This document shows positions 51,340 through 61,895 of a stretch of 64,000 nt of DNA, in pieces. The stretch spans positions 806,001-870,000 of the forward strand of contig BQMF02000058.1 in NCBI GenBank assembly GCA_027922465.2, given 5' to 3'. Each line of letters begins with the position of its first letter. Positions within the stretch are counted from its first letter, which is position 1. Source of the stretch: Turritopsis dohrnii (taxonomy: Eukaryota; Cnidaria; Hydrozoa; Anthoathecata; Oceaniidae). The notes under the pieces were generated by a model, which was given only the letters and a program-made list of their open reading frames with translations, was not told where the DNA came from and did not search any database. A program made the position numbers and the translations under genes.

Positions 51340-51488
51340 TTTTTTTAAAAAAAAATGATGCACCTGAGAATGATTTTGTTTTTTCTCGAATGCTGAAAAT
51401 GGCTCCGTATTTACGCCCATGAGCTTGAATCCGGATTTAAGCCCATGGGCGTAAATCTGAGGGGGGCTTAAAACGGGGTAATAGGGTA

Positions 51489-51900
51489 CTAACCTCCCCA
51501 TATACTCAACCTAATGTATCATAAAAAGAAATTGAATTGGTTTGAGGTTTTGCTTACAGGAGAAGTAGGAAAAATTGGGTCTTGAATATAGTCGAAACAT
51601 AGTCGAAATATAGTCACTTTCACAGTTCTATCATCACCCACAACACGGTTCCATTAAGTTGTTGACAAACAACAAGTAAGAATGGTGATATATTCTCTGC
51701 TGGCCTACGTCAAAAGATACCAACCCTGAAGTGTTGATTCCAGATGATCCCATAACTTTTTTCCCTGTGAGATATGAATGCATTTATGCCGAATCAGTAG
51801 GAAAAAAAAGCAACAATATGAACGAAAGGTAGATCCTGTCCTTCTGGCATAGATGCTGACGGTTGCTGAAGGAATTACTCGCTTCAAACAACTTTGGTGA
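51489..51900. other. Non-coding stretch
   Basis: Nothing supportable. The minus-strand open frames that overlap the next relic are shadows of it. Confidence 0.35.
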
Positions 51901-51904
51901 AACT

Positions 51905-52445
51905 CTACTGACCTGTATGCGAAGCTTTTGACAATACTATACGTAAACTGTGCAGTAATAAAAAGATCAAATCTAACTGGAATCTTCTTTAACATATCGT
52001 TTAATACGTTTGGACAAGTACCCAGACCTTCGGCCCATAGGTGTGGGTACAAAAAATTGTTGGGGAAAGAAATCATTGCTGCAGTGCGAGAAGAGTTTGC
52101 ATAATCTGTTGTTTCGCTCAAGACTTGCACAGGACATGAGGCGGTTGTGAGACTGTTGTACACGCATAATAGATTCAATCTTCCAAGAACAGAACACGGA
52201 AGCTGTGTTGCTGGTTGACACTGCCAGTAGTGGTTTCAATATTAATCTTGCCTCGATGGTATAAAGATAAAATCCGAGGAAAGTACAGCACAAGGGGATT
52301 AATTTGCTATGGCTGTCTATGCTATAGCTTTAATGCTGATGTTGGTTCCAGTTGAAATCGTAAGCACCACAAAAATTGAGAGATCCAAAGCCTCTTCGAC
52401 TGGCAGAAATATCCTTGCCATCTGGATCTTGAGTTTGGCTTTCTC
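51905..52445 (+). pseudogene. Reverse-transcriptase relic of the RPIGVGE family
   Basis: Broken plus-strand frames give EAFDNTIRKLCSN, then YRLIRLDKYPDLRPIGVGTK (about 51990-52050), EAVLLVDTASSGFN (about 52203-52244, the first catalytic-Asp region) and AMAVYAIAL (about 52305-52335, after a degraded QGDPL). KASSTG near 52390 stands where YADD is expected. This is the polymerase part of the same retroelement family whose C-terminal domain is the relic at 1244-1730. Several frameshifts and stops make it dead. Large minus-strand ORFs over the region are shadows. Confidence 0.6.
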
Positions 52446-52450
52446 ATATT

Positions 52451-53009
52451 AAACTTTTAGGGGTTACCATTGATTACCATTGGTTACCATTGATTATAAA
52501 CTGGATTTCAATATGCATGTAGAAGGACTTTGTAAGACTGCATCACAGAAAGTTAAAGCGCTATTCCGTATTCGACCGTTTCTGAACATCATTTGCGCTA
52601 AAAGACTATGTGATGCTTATATTTTATCATCCTTTAATTATTGCCCTCTTATTTGCATGTTTTGGAAGAAAACAAAACAACACAGTTATTAACAAAATTC
52701 ACAAAAGGGCGCTGTGTGTGAGTTTATCAAAATTTTAATAGTAACTTTGCAGAGTTAATGAATCTCGATCAGAGTGTCAAAATACATGTAAAGAATTTGA
52801 GGACTTTTCTAATAGAAGTATTTAATTTAATCCATAAATTGAACCCAAAATTTATGTGGGATGTACCTCGACTTAAGATAGGTCGGTACAACCTCAGATC
52901 AGGAAACACATTGATTCTGCCCAGAACAAACACTGTAAGATATGGCCAAAATTCTCTGGCCTTCAGAGGAAGTCTTCTGTGGTCAATTTTACACAACAGC
53001 AGAACTTAA
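52451..53009 (+). pseudogene. LINE reverse-transcriptase C-terminal relic (first of two)
   Basis: The frames read KLLGVTID, YKLDFNMHVEGLCKTASQKV, ALFRIRPFL, AYILSSFNYCPLICMFWKKT, INKIHKRAL, then NFAELMNLDQSVKIHVKNLR and NLRSGNTLILPRTNTVRYG. This is the post-polymerase region of a CR1/L2/jockey-like non-LTR element. A 20-bp tandem duplication after VTID (52462-52500) and at least two other frame changes break it. It is 5'-truncated, as is usual for LINE copies. Confidence 0.75.
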
Positions 53010-53174
53010 ATCAAAACTTTAAAAAAAATGGTTTGGTAAAGGCTGCAACTGCGTAATTTGCAAGTGAGATTTGTGTTTTTACTTTTCAATATTTTTCAGA
53101 ATTTATTCTGAACGATATATACTTTTATGAATTAGATTTTTTATAATTTTTTATAGTATTTTTAATGTAGTTGG

Positions 53175-54228
53175 TGTCTTGGTCCAACCCTCTTTCTCAT
53201 TTTCATCAACGACCTTCCCGATTGTATTCTCTGTAAACTTGCTATCTACGCTGACGACACTACTCTTTACTCGTCTCTTGAAAGGACTAAGGACTTGTTT
53301 GATAAGGTTGAAATGGCTGCTGAGTTGGAGGACGATCTTAGGACAGTAGTTGAATGGGGTCAGAAATGGTTGGTTTCCTTCAATGCTTCGAAAACTAAGC
53401 TTCTCTCTATTAATCGTTTCAGGGACCCTGTAATTCCTTCTGTTCTTATGAATGGAAGTGAGCTTGCAGAGTCATCTCAGGTTCGTCTTTTAGGTTTTAC
53501 CTTCACAAAGAATTTCACATGGAATTCTTACATCGAGTCCATTGCTAAATCTGCTGCTATGAAGGTTGGCTCACTTTTTCGGGTCCGTCACTTACTTTCG
53601 GCTAAATCTATCATTTACATGTTTAAGGCCACTATTCGCCCTTGTCTTGAGTACTGCTGCCACCTTTGGGCTGGAGCCTCTGCTCATTGTCTTCATCTTC
53701 TCGATCGTATTCAGAAGCGCTTAGTTAACTTAGTTGGCCCTGATCTTTGTGCTAATCTTCACCCCCTCTCACATCGGAGAAACGTTGCTTCCCTGTCTCT
53801 TTTCTATAAATACTTTCATGGGCATTGTTCGGATGACTTGCATCAACTGACTCCTTCTCCTAAGACTTTCTCTCGGATCACTCGCCTCTCTTCGAATTCT
53901 CATCCTTTGATTGTTCAGGTCCCAACTTGCCATAAGAACTTTTATTCATCTAGCTTTTTCCCTCGGACTGCTCGCCTCTGGAATTCTCTCCCTCATAGTT
54001 GTTTTCCTGCTGAGTATGATCTACAATCTTTTAAATCCAAGGTTAACCGCCACCTTGCTCTGTCTTTATAACTCTTCTTCCTTTTCTCATCCCTCTCATC
54101 TGTCTTTATAACTCTTCTTCCTTTTCTCATCTTGTAGCTTTCTGCCTAGTAGTGGCTTCGGCCTTGCAGGGAACAACTCATTTAAAAAAAAAATTATCTT
54201 TGTACCAACAAGAAATAAATAAATAATA
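53175..54228 (+). mobile_element. 5'-truncated LINE copy, RT from the YADD box onward
   Basis: The copy starts inside the polymerase at CLGPTLFLIFINDLPD, continues with LAIYADDTTLYSSLE (the catalytic FADD/YADD box) and stays open through 54071 (VSFNASKTKLLSINRF, LLGFTFTKNFTWNSYIES, IRPCLEYCCHLWAGA, TARLWNSLPHSCFPAEYDLQ). A 3' tail follows with a duplicated CTGTCTTTATAACTCTTCTT segment and an AAATAAATAAATAA end. It is of a different subfamily from the relic at 52451, more intact, and therefore probably younger. It has no start and no endonuclease. Confidence 0.85.
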
Positions 54229-54230
54229 AC

Positions 54231-55020
54231 TAGCATGTAGCTTTAGCTAAAAATGCCCCCGCGCTAAGCCTTCCAATTTGTACACACAGCAAGCTATACA
54301 TTGCAAGCCTATACAACGGAAACAAAAACAAACAAAACTTTGTTACTTTTTGTGATCTCTTAGGCCTATGTCACACTGATGCTAATATACCTTTCAAAAA
54401 GTGTAAATAAGGCTTAACAAGTAATATCAGAAAGTATTTGCTACAAACAAAAGAAATGTGTGAACTGAAACATGGATACGTATTTTATAATCAAAGTAAG
54501 ATTTGTTAAAGAAATTATGTAAGAGCCAAAAGAAAAAAAAAACTTTTTTTAAAAAAAAAATTAAAGCGAAAAATCCATTAGAAATTTGCGTTTCAAACTT
54601 TAATTCAAAACAAAAAATAGCCAACGTTTACATAAAATAGCAAGAAAAAAATATAAAAAGGTTTTTTATTGATCATAATCACTAGTGGAGGACAGTTAAA
54701 GAAGAAAAACAAGAATTTGTAATATGGCTTTCTTGCATACACAGAAATCCAATTAAAATGGCAAGGTCGACCAAAAATCAGTGCATTGAATAAGATTTAT
54801 TAAATGGAAGATTTAGAGCTAAAACATATACAAACATAAAATGTATGGTTGGCAAAATTTCAGATTTCAAGCTGTGCTTCAAAATCCTTGTTGTTCACTT
54901 CACTAAAACAACGCAAAAGTAATATAAAATATGTTTAATTAATTTTAGCATACAAACTTTTTAAATAACATAATATAATATAACATAATATAATAGTAAA
55001 TTAGAAAAGAGATACGAAAA
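54231..55020 (-). mobile_element. (TCA)n-bearing dispersed element, inverted part copy
   Basis: Starting at CTAGCATGTAGCTTTAGCTA, the region is the reverse complement of the right part of copy 2 (about 33570-34690). It stops near 55020, before the microsatellite and left end. Only this truncated form is present here. Confidence 0.7.
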
Positions 55021-55029
55021 AACATTCTA

Positions 55030-55600
55030 ATTCTATCTCTCGTCAACAAAATCTTTGGTGGTAGCAAAAGAAAACGTTCTTTCAAATCAAGAGAGACCTT
55101 TCGCTACAGCAAAATTAAACTCCTTAGCAGCAGCATGGAGGACCTCCATGGCAGCAGAAAACAACATCTCAATACTCCAATTGGTTCGTGCATCGGAGAA
55201 AAAGTGAAGAGCTGGCCGGATGAGCTCTGCATGGTGGGTTCAACTTCGGCTACAAAAACAAGATGACTTATCACATGCATGCAGTCCCCAATATTTTGAA
55301 TCATATGAAACACATCGATAAACATCATTTTAATAGACTTCATCCCCTCTATAGCATATAATGCTATCGAGTTTGGTGGATTGGGAGTCTGGTATCCCAA
55401 TTTTTGCATAGATTTGAGAGGTTGAATGTTTCAACTCGAGATTGCTGACAGATGTCCTAAAATACGACATAACAGAACAAAACCAACAGCTGTCGACTTT
55501 GAGCTGGGTCAGTTTAGAATAAATCTGAGTGAGAAAAGAAGAAAAAACAAAATGAAGGTTGATCAAATCCCTGAATCGAGAATGGTACCTAAGTAGCTCA
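55030..55600. other. Coding-like but unassigned patch
   Basis: The sequence is richer in G+C than its surroundings and open in frames on both strands (minus 55104-55566; plus about 55040-55265). A minus frame ending at about 55085 reads FFSDARTNWSIEMLF and then AAMEVLHAAAKEFNF, which looks protein-like. No family was recognised and frames disagree, so this may be an old pseudogene. A short foldback (CATAGTTAATA / TATTAACTATG) lies nearby at 55826-55858. Confidence 0.25.
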
Positions 55601-55958
55601 CTACTATCGAGAGAATTTCTCTGAGAATGGTATATGGCTCACTACCATTAAAAGAAAAAGGATATATTCTTAACAAACAATAATTTTTGGATCTAATACG
55701 CAATCGTTATGGACGGTGCTTGACGAGCCTTCCAGAGAAAGCAAGTGAATGTGATTCAAAATTCAATCCGAACCACGCTCTTTCTTGAAAGAAAAGAGGG
55801 GGCAATCCAGCTGCTACGCACACCATAGTTAATAAAAGATAATCTTCTATTAACTATGCGCACACCAAGTCATAACGAGCGTGGTGTAAATATTGAGTAC
55901 GATAGGTTCATTATCGTGATCTCAGTAAATAATAGTGGCATGAGCCAAGTCCTAGATA

Positions 55959-56534
55959 CGCAGCCTTTCTAATTCAGATTCGTTTACCTCGGCAAAAAAT
56001 TGCCGACGCAAAACACGTAAAATCCATTATACGTCGGCAAAAGTAGAATTTAAGTCGGCAATTTGAAATTCTTCCAATTCACGAAAAGTAGCAAAATTGT
56101 GCCGACCTGGGAGAGTGAATGGGATTTTTTTTAGATTAATCAATAACCTATTAAATCTAACTTGTTCTGTTTTGAAAATCATGTCTGAATATACTATATG
56201 TAAATTTCCATTGAAAATCTATCAAAGAAATAATCTCAAAGTTTCTTCCTTTCTTTCCCGCGTCAATTTTTTCCGATTCGATTTCTAAACGGACGATAAG
56301 ATCGTCTGTCTATAGAGTAGATTCAAGTTGCCGTACTCTCGTGTAAATCAGACTTTATACTCATTCCGTGTAAGTCATACTTAAAACTACCTAAAGCAAG
56401 ATGGAAGACAAGTTTTGGAACGCGAACCCAGAATTGGTTGAGACAAGCGAACATCAAGATAAGGCCAAAGAAATTATTTAACAGTTTTCAAAATTATTTA
56501 CGTCGGCAAATACGTCGGCATTAGAAAGTCTGCA
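55959..56534. mobile_element. TA-flanked MITE with GTCGGCA-type subterminal repeats
   Basis: CGCAGCCTTTCTAAT opens and ATTAGAAAGTCTGCA closes the element, with TA on both sides (55957-55958, 56535-56536). CGTCGGCA or TGCCGACG motifs repeat near both ends (55990-56060, 56095-56110, 56500-56520). No transposase ORF. Confidence 0.7.
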
Positions 56535-56536
56535 TA

Positions 56537-56960
56537 CGACTATGCGTAATGCTAGAAATTTGAAGTGGTCTTATGTTGGGTCAAACGAAAGATATCTTTT
56601 CCCTGATCTGCTTGATTGAAATGCGCGTACGTGGAGGTCGGACGAAATATCAAAGCGACATATTTACGACGTCTGTCGTGTCAATTACGACATCCCAAAC
56701 AGTGAAACAACGTCATGACCTGAAGAATTTATAAATGATATATTATATTATTTAACACAAAAATATACATAATAAATTACGATAAAAACCCCATAGGATT
56801 AGCCATCCATAGAATAGGATTCGTCGTCGTGTGTTGTCATCATAGCTGTCCATAATTTATAAGATTATTTCTGGCCGGTCCTCTACTATTCAAAATGCAA
56901 GGAAGACACTGTGCAAGTCGTACGATTAATAACAGACTTTATTATGTTTGTGGCAATACA
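56537..56960. other. Non-coding stretch
   Basis: No exon or repeat recognised. Confidence 0.4.
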
Positions 56961-56966
56961 CTCAAT

Positions 56967-57778
56967 CAGTGGCGTAACTGGCGGGGTGCGTTGGGTGCGA
57001 TCGCACCGCCCTCTGATTTAGCTTGCCCTTTTTTCTGACCAAGTAATATTTCATACGATATTCTTTTCACTAAAGTTATATAAATCATTACTTTAAGGGC
57101 GGAAACTTTCGCGATTTTTGCCTTTTTTTCGCGAAAGTTCTGCCATGTAAGAAAGTAAATTCAAAATTCGCGAAAAAGTCAAGCTAAAGTTTTTTGAACA
57201 ACAAAAAATCCGATCGACCCTTTTCATGATCTCCACCCAATTTTGAACAAGAAAACGACACTGGTAATCAACATCTATTGTCAATCACCGACATATGATC
57301 TGGAAGAATTCGAGATTTTGTGTGGGAGAAGGTCTGATTTTATCGAGGACAGTAGTAATGAAGATTCGGAGTGGGAAGAAATGAATGACTCGCTCTAAAA
57401 TGAACTAATACAGTTTTTTTGAAAGAAAGCTAAGAATTTTTAAAATAATTCAAAAAAAATTTCTTTATTCATTGTCATTCACGAAAGTTTTTTCCCCCGA
57501 AAGTAAAGTTTTTGGAGGATTCGCGACAGTTTTATCAGTAAAATTTATTTTAAAACTGTCATTAGCGAAAGTTAAATTCGCGAAATTTCGCGATTTTCCA
57601 TCCTTGCGAAACTTTCTGCCCGCGAAACTTTCTGCCCTTAAATTAATTATTTGTCAACAAAGTTGCATAAATTAGCTTTGTGCATTTGTTACTATGGCAT
57701 GAAGTGTGCTATTGCTTTAATATTGCCCAAATTTGTCAAAAACGCACCTACCCTAAGTTTAACTCAGTTACGCCACTG
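56967..57778. mobile_element. CAGTGGCGTAACT-tipped element with 6-bp target duplication, carrying a nested MITE
   Basis: CAGTGGCGTAACT opens and AGTTACGCCACTG closes the element. CTCAAT lies outside both ends (56961-56966, 57779-57784). The tip looks hAT-like, but a 6-bp duplication is short for hAT; Dada-type elements make 6-7 bp. A GGTGCGATCGCACC palindrome follows the left tip. Most of the interior is another element (57097-57637). No ORF. Confidence 0.75.
57097..57637. mobile_element. TTAA-flanked MITE (CGCGAAAG family), copy 2, nested
   Basis: GGGCGGAAACTTTCGCGA at the left is mirrored by TCTTGCGAAACTTTCTGCCC-like sequence at the right, and TTAA flanks both ends (57093-57096, 57638-57641). 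It shares tips and the repeated CGCGAAA motif with the copy at 38782-39178. It has inserted into the element at 56967-57778. Confidence 0.75.
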
Positions 57779-57784
57779 CTCAAT

Positions 57785-58343
57785 CTAAACTTTTTGGAAA
57801 CTTGATTACTCTTGCACTTTCTTTGTATATATTTCCTACATTACACGTTTCTCACAGATCGAAGTCTTTGTCAATCAAAAGTTTCGCCGTGTCGCCTGCG
57901 CGCGGCGCGAATATTTCGTGTCACTTCTGACGCCACAAAAGTATATTGGCAAGATAATAACTTTATCCTTCGTGAATTGTTGACACGATTTCATGCCTTT
58001 TATAATGGCGGTGAAGGGTGCGACAGATGACAAAACAAAAAGACATCTCCAACCAACTTTTGTATTATCCGTTTTGTGATAGTAGAGATAGTAACACTAT
58101 CAATTCATCATTGAAAGCATTCATTTCAGCCAAATCCAGCATGATCGGAAAATGTTTACGAAAAAATTCACTTCTTCACTCGACTTTTTTTAACTCATAA
58201 AATTATCATTATGTCGGTCCGTGTGTTCTGTTGTTGTTGTTGTTATTGTTGTGAACGTGTGTGTTTTAGGTGCAATGACCTGAAATAGCGTTGAGTTGCA
58301 TGTATTTTGTTGATGTAACTTAAAGAAGCGCTAGAATCCCCTA
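57785..58343. other. Non-coding stretch
   Basis: Only short unassigned open frames, and a (TTG)n run at about 58230-58250. Confidence 0.4.
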
Positions 58344-58345
58344 TA

Positions 58346-59325
58346 CCGTAAAGCGGGGTGACTTCGATCAATTTTGCCACTATTATTTTAAAAGTAACTT
58401 CCGAAATACTAAACCATTACTTCTGAAACTTTGGAATCATTACATTACATATTTCTTCTATTTCATTGCAAAATTTCACATTAACTTAACTTGTAATTCC
58501 AGAGAAATAACCTGATCTTTCCAAGAAAACGACAATATCGATTATGGGGTGACTTCGATCAGCTTATGAGAAGCGCCAAATTACTTATATTTATATTTGA
58601 CAATGTTTTTAAAGCGCCATTATTACAATATTAACAGACCACCATTTCTCATCCGCGGTAAATGTTCGACCGTAAAAGATCAGCGAATATTAGTAAAACA
58701 AAAGATATTTAAGACTTTCACACATGTGTGACCCTCGTTAATACGAAACGAAATTAACATTGAAATTTCATTGTATCTCAAACAATATTTTTGAGATCTA
58801 TCATCATGGGGAAAGAGCACGCTTATTAAAATTTCTTCGGTAAGTCATTAAATCTCCCATGAGATACAACGACTTTTCACGAAGTTCTTGCGAACATGTA
58901 ACTTATAGCGATATAAAACATTCGTTTTTTTTCGTGTTTTTATAAACACGATATTATCGATAAAGGAATAAGGAAAAGAAAAACAGAATATAGCGGTGAA
59001 GAACAGAATTTCTTTCAGACATATTATAATTTTCTTTACCATCAGCCTCTATACTTCACATATCTACCAAAAATGTCCAGGCTAAACTCTTGAATACGAC
59101 GTAGAGCGATGACATATGTGAGCGGTGAAAATTTTGATGTTTTTCGTCGTTAATTTCGGAAGAAATTGATTGTTTCGCTTGAAGACGATTCTGATGATAT
59201 TTTACAATAAGAATCTAAATGAAAATCTTAAAAAATGTGAAAAACGCACTTTAATTTCAGAGTTTAAACAGTTTATTTTTACTGATCGAAGTCACCCCGC
59301 TGATCGAAGTCACCCCGCTTTACGG
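58346..59325. mobile_element. TA-flanked 980-bp MITE with GGGGTGACTTCGATC repeats
   Basis: CCGTAAAGCGGGGTGACTTC then GATCA opens the element and the exact inverse closes it, with TA on both sides (58344-58345, 59326-59327). The right end carries a second tandem copy of the GATCGAAGTCACCCCGC part, and another lies inside at about 58545. The interior is AT-rich with no transposase. Confidence 0.85.
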
Positions 59326-59385
59326 TACCTCAAAACACTTCAGCAATTATCTTAAACATCGTGGTGATTTTAATGGTAACAGAAA

Positions 59386-60097
59386 GTTAGCCCCGGCTAA
59401 CAGCCCCGCCTTAGCCCCAATTAAGAAAATACTGCTTAACCGAGATAATACCATTTCCTTTAAAATGTAAACATAATTTCCACCTGAAACAAACAAAAAA
59501 CACATGAGAAAAGATGTTTTAACTGATGATTTTCGAATATTTTAAACTTTTTTGGCTTCGCTTCTCTCAGCGCCATATTTTCAAAGAAGGATCATTCCCT
59601 TGTTAATTACTCATTCTGAAGAGTGAAAGTATTCGGTGAAATATACAAATTTGATATACACAGAGGTCAGCCCCGCCTAAGAAACCAAAAAAAAAAGAAT
59701 ATGACATACACAGAGGTCGGCCCCGGCTAAGAAAGCAAAAAAAATAGGAATATGGCATGCACAGAGGTCAGCCCCGTCTAAGAAAGCAAAAAAACCCAAG
59801 ATTATGGCATGCACAAAGGTCAGCCCCGCCTAAAAGACAGCAAAAAATAAGAATATGGCATGCACAGAGGTCAGCCCCGGCTAAAAAAATGAAATTAAGG
59901 ACACGAGTAGTAAATTCTACCGTCAGCCCCGCCTAAGATAGCAAAAATATAAGAGCGAAAAATAATAGAAGAGGCAAAGACACTTACAAAATAAGAGATA
60001 ATATGCATAATCATCTTGGAGGGGGAATGACCATTTTAAGGCGTTCTGTAAGCCGGGGCTAAGGCAGGGCTAAGACGGGGCCATTAGGAGGGGCTAG
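59386..60097. mobile_element. GC-tipped element with a six-copy, 51-bp minisatellite
   Basis: TTAGCCCCGGCTAACAGCCC at the left faces GGCTAAGGCAGGGCTAAGAC and GGGGCTAG at the right, so clusters of TTAGCCCC point inward from both ends. Between them CAGAGGTCAGCCCCGCCTAA repeats six times (about 59658, 59709, 59758, 59810, 59862 and 59915) with A-rich linkers. Target duplications are not clear. The right edge joins the LINE copy directly. Confidence 0.6.
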
Positions 60098-61895
60098 TTT
60101 TACTTAACCGATTTTAATAGCTCATTTTTCATATGCCCAGTCTCTACTGTTGAAGTTATAGATCACATCTCTTCCATGCCTGATAACAAAGCCAATGGCC
60201 CTTATAGTATACCCATCAATATCTTAAAACTTCTTAAATCTGATATCTCCTATCCACTCTCTAACCTAATTAATCTCTCTTTTAAGTCTGGCATTTTTCT
60301 ATCTGCCCTCAAAATATCTTCAGTTACACCTGTTTTTAAAAATAAGGGATCTCCTCAAGAAGTTAGTAATTATCGCCCCATCTCTCTTCTCTTTAACATT
60401 GAGAAACTTTTTGAAAAAATGATGTATTCTCATCTCTTAAAATTCCTTGAAAAATACAATATCTTATACGCACGTCAATTTGGCTTTAGGAAGAGTCATT
60501 CCGCTGATCATGCCCTCATTAACATTACCCAGCGCATACAAAACTCTCTTGACTCTGGTCAGTTTGCTTGTGGGTTGTTTGTTGACTTACAGAAAGCATT
60601 TGATACTGTCGATCATGAAATACTCTGTCATAAACTTTCATATTATGGTATCCATGGCATTGCTAACCTATGGTTTAGGTCATGTTTCTTTGTCTGTTTC
60701 AAGTCAACCCTCAAATTTATTACCCATGGTGTTCCTCAAGGCTCGGTCCTTGGGCCACTGCTGTTTCTGTTGTATATTAACGACTTATACCTAGCCATCC
60801 CTAACTTTGAGGTCTACCACTTTGCCGACGACACTAACCTACTAAATTTTGGTAATACCTTGAAATCACTCAACAAAAAAATTAATATAGACTTGAAACT
60901 TCTTTGCCATTGGCTCAATGCCAACAAAATCTCACTCAACACAACCAAAACTGAATTCATTCTATTCAGACACCAAACAAAACCTCTCAACTATGACCTG
61001 AAGATACAAATTGGTAGTAGGAAGCTTTACCCCTCTTCACATATTAAATATCTTGGTGTGATCCTTGATGAAAATCTCAACTGGCGCCAACATGTCGGTA
61101 CCCTTGCAATGAGGCTGCGCAGAGCTAATGGAGCACTATGTAAATTAAGACATTATGTACCCAAACGTACTTTAATCTTTATCTATCATGCTATCTTTTC
61201 GTCACATCTACACTATGCTTGTCAAATATGGGGTCAGCGTGAGACAATTAATACTAAACGCATCCTCTTACTGCAAAAGGCTGCTGTCTGAATCCTAACC
61301 TTCTCAAATCCTATAGCACTCTCTCGGCCTCTTTTCAACAACCTTAAATTACTGAATATCTTTGACCTTGTCAAGTCATTGAATATTCTTTTTATTCATC
61401 AAGCCTTAAATTTTAAACTCCCTCCCAGTGTTCATAGTACTTTCAATTACACTAAACTCTGCCATACTTTCAACACCAGAGGTAAGTCTCATGGGCACCT
61501 ACATCAACCTTCAGTTAAAACTCATGCATTTGGAATTGCTTCAATGAAATTCCAATCAATTATTTGCTGGAATCATATGCAAAGTCAATATCCAAATCTT
61601 GATCTAGCTTTGCTAAACTATTCTCAACTAAAAACCTTAACCACAAAATTCTTCCTTGAAAAATATACCATCTAGTCTCTCTCTCCAGAAATTTTGTTTC
61701 TCTCACTTAAACCATTTTTGTTTTTTGTCCAATACCTCAATTTCTTAATTTAGTTTATTTCTTTATTTATTTGGTGGCCACCCCCTTTGTTTAGTATTCA
61801 CTTTTGGGGTGGTCTCCTGCCTTGACCTTATTGTAATCCCATTTTCATTAACTTATTTTCCTGGCAAATAAATATATAATTGATTGATTGATTGA
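60098..61895 (+). mobile_element. LINE copy, nearly intact reverse transcriptase with one premature stop
   Basis: An open frame from about 60098 to 61675 is broken only by a TGA at 61289-61291. RT motifs in order: NGPYSIPINILKLLK, KNKGSPQEVSNYRPISLLFN, RQFGFRKSHSADHALINITQ, FVDLQKAFDTVDHEILCHKL (first catalytic Asp), HGVPQGSVLGPLLFLLYIND, YHFADDTNLLNFG (FADD box), KTEFILF and KYLGVILDENLNWRQH. After the stop the same frame continues with LVKSLNILFIHQALNF and other C-terminal parts. TGA stands where related proteins have Arg, consistent with a CGA to TGA change. A short deletion lies before the HGVPQG motif. The 5' half with the endonuclease is missing. The 3' tail ends in (ATTG)n at 61878-61895. 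CR1/L2/jockey-like clade. Confidence 0.88.

Larger units (their letters stand above)
50243..51486. mobile_element. Pogo-like DNA transposon, internally deleted, with HIRAN-like cargo
   Basis: CCCTATTACCCCGTTTTTAA, then GCCC, is mirrored at 51464-51486 (CTTAAAACGGGGTAATAGGG), with TA on both sides (50241-50242, 51487-51488). The palindrome GCCCATGGGC recurs just inside both ends. It holds a minus-strand C-terminal pogo-type transposase fragment and a plus-strand HIRAN-like frame, described separately. The DNA-binding domain and first catalytic Asp are missing, so it cannot move on its own. Confidence 0.8.

Noticed and set aside
51705..52293. Minus-strand ORFs of 157 and 106 codons
   Set aside because: They are shadows of the plus-strand reverse-transcriptase relic, which carries the recognisable motifs.
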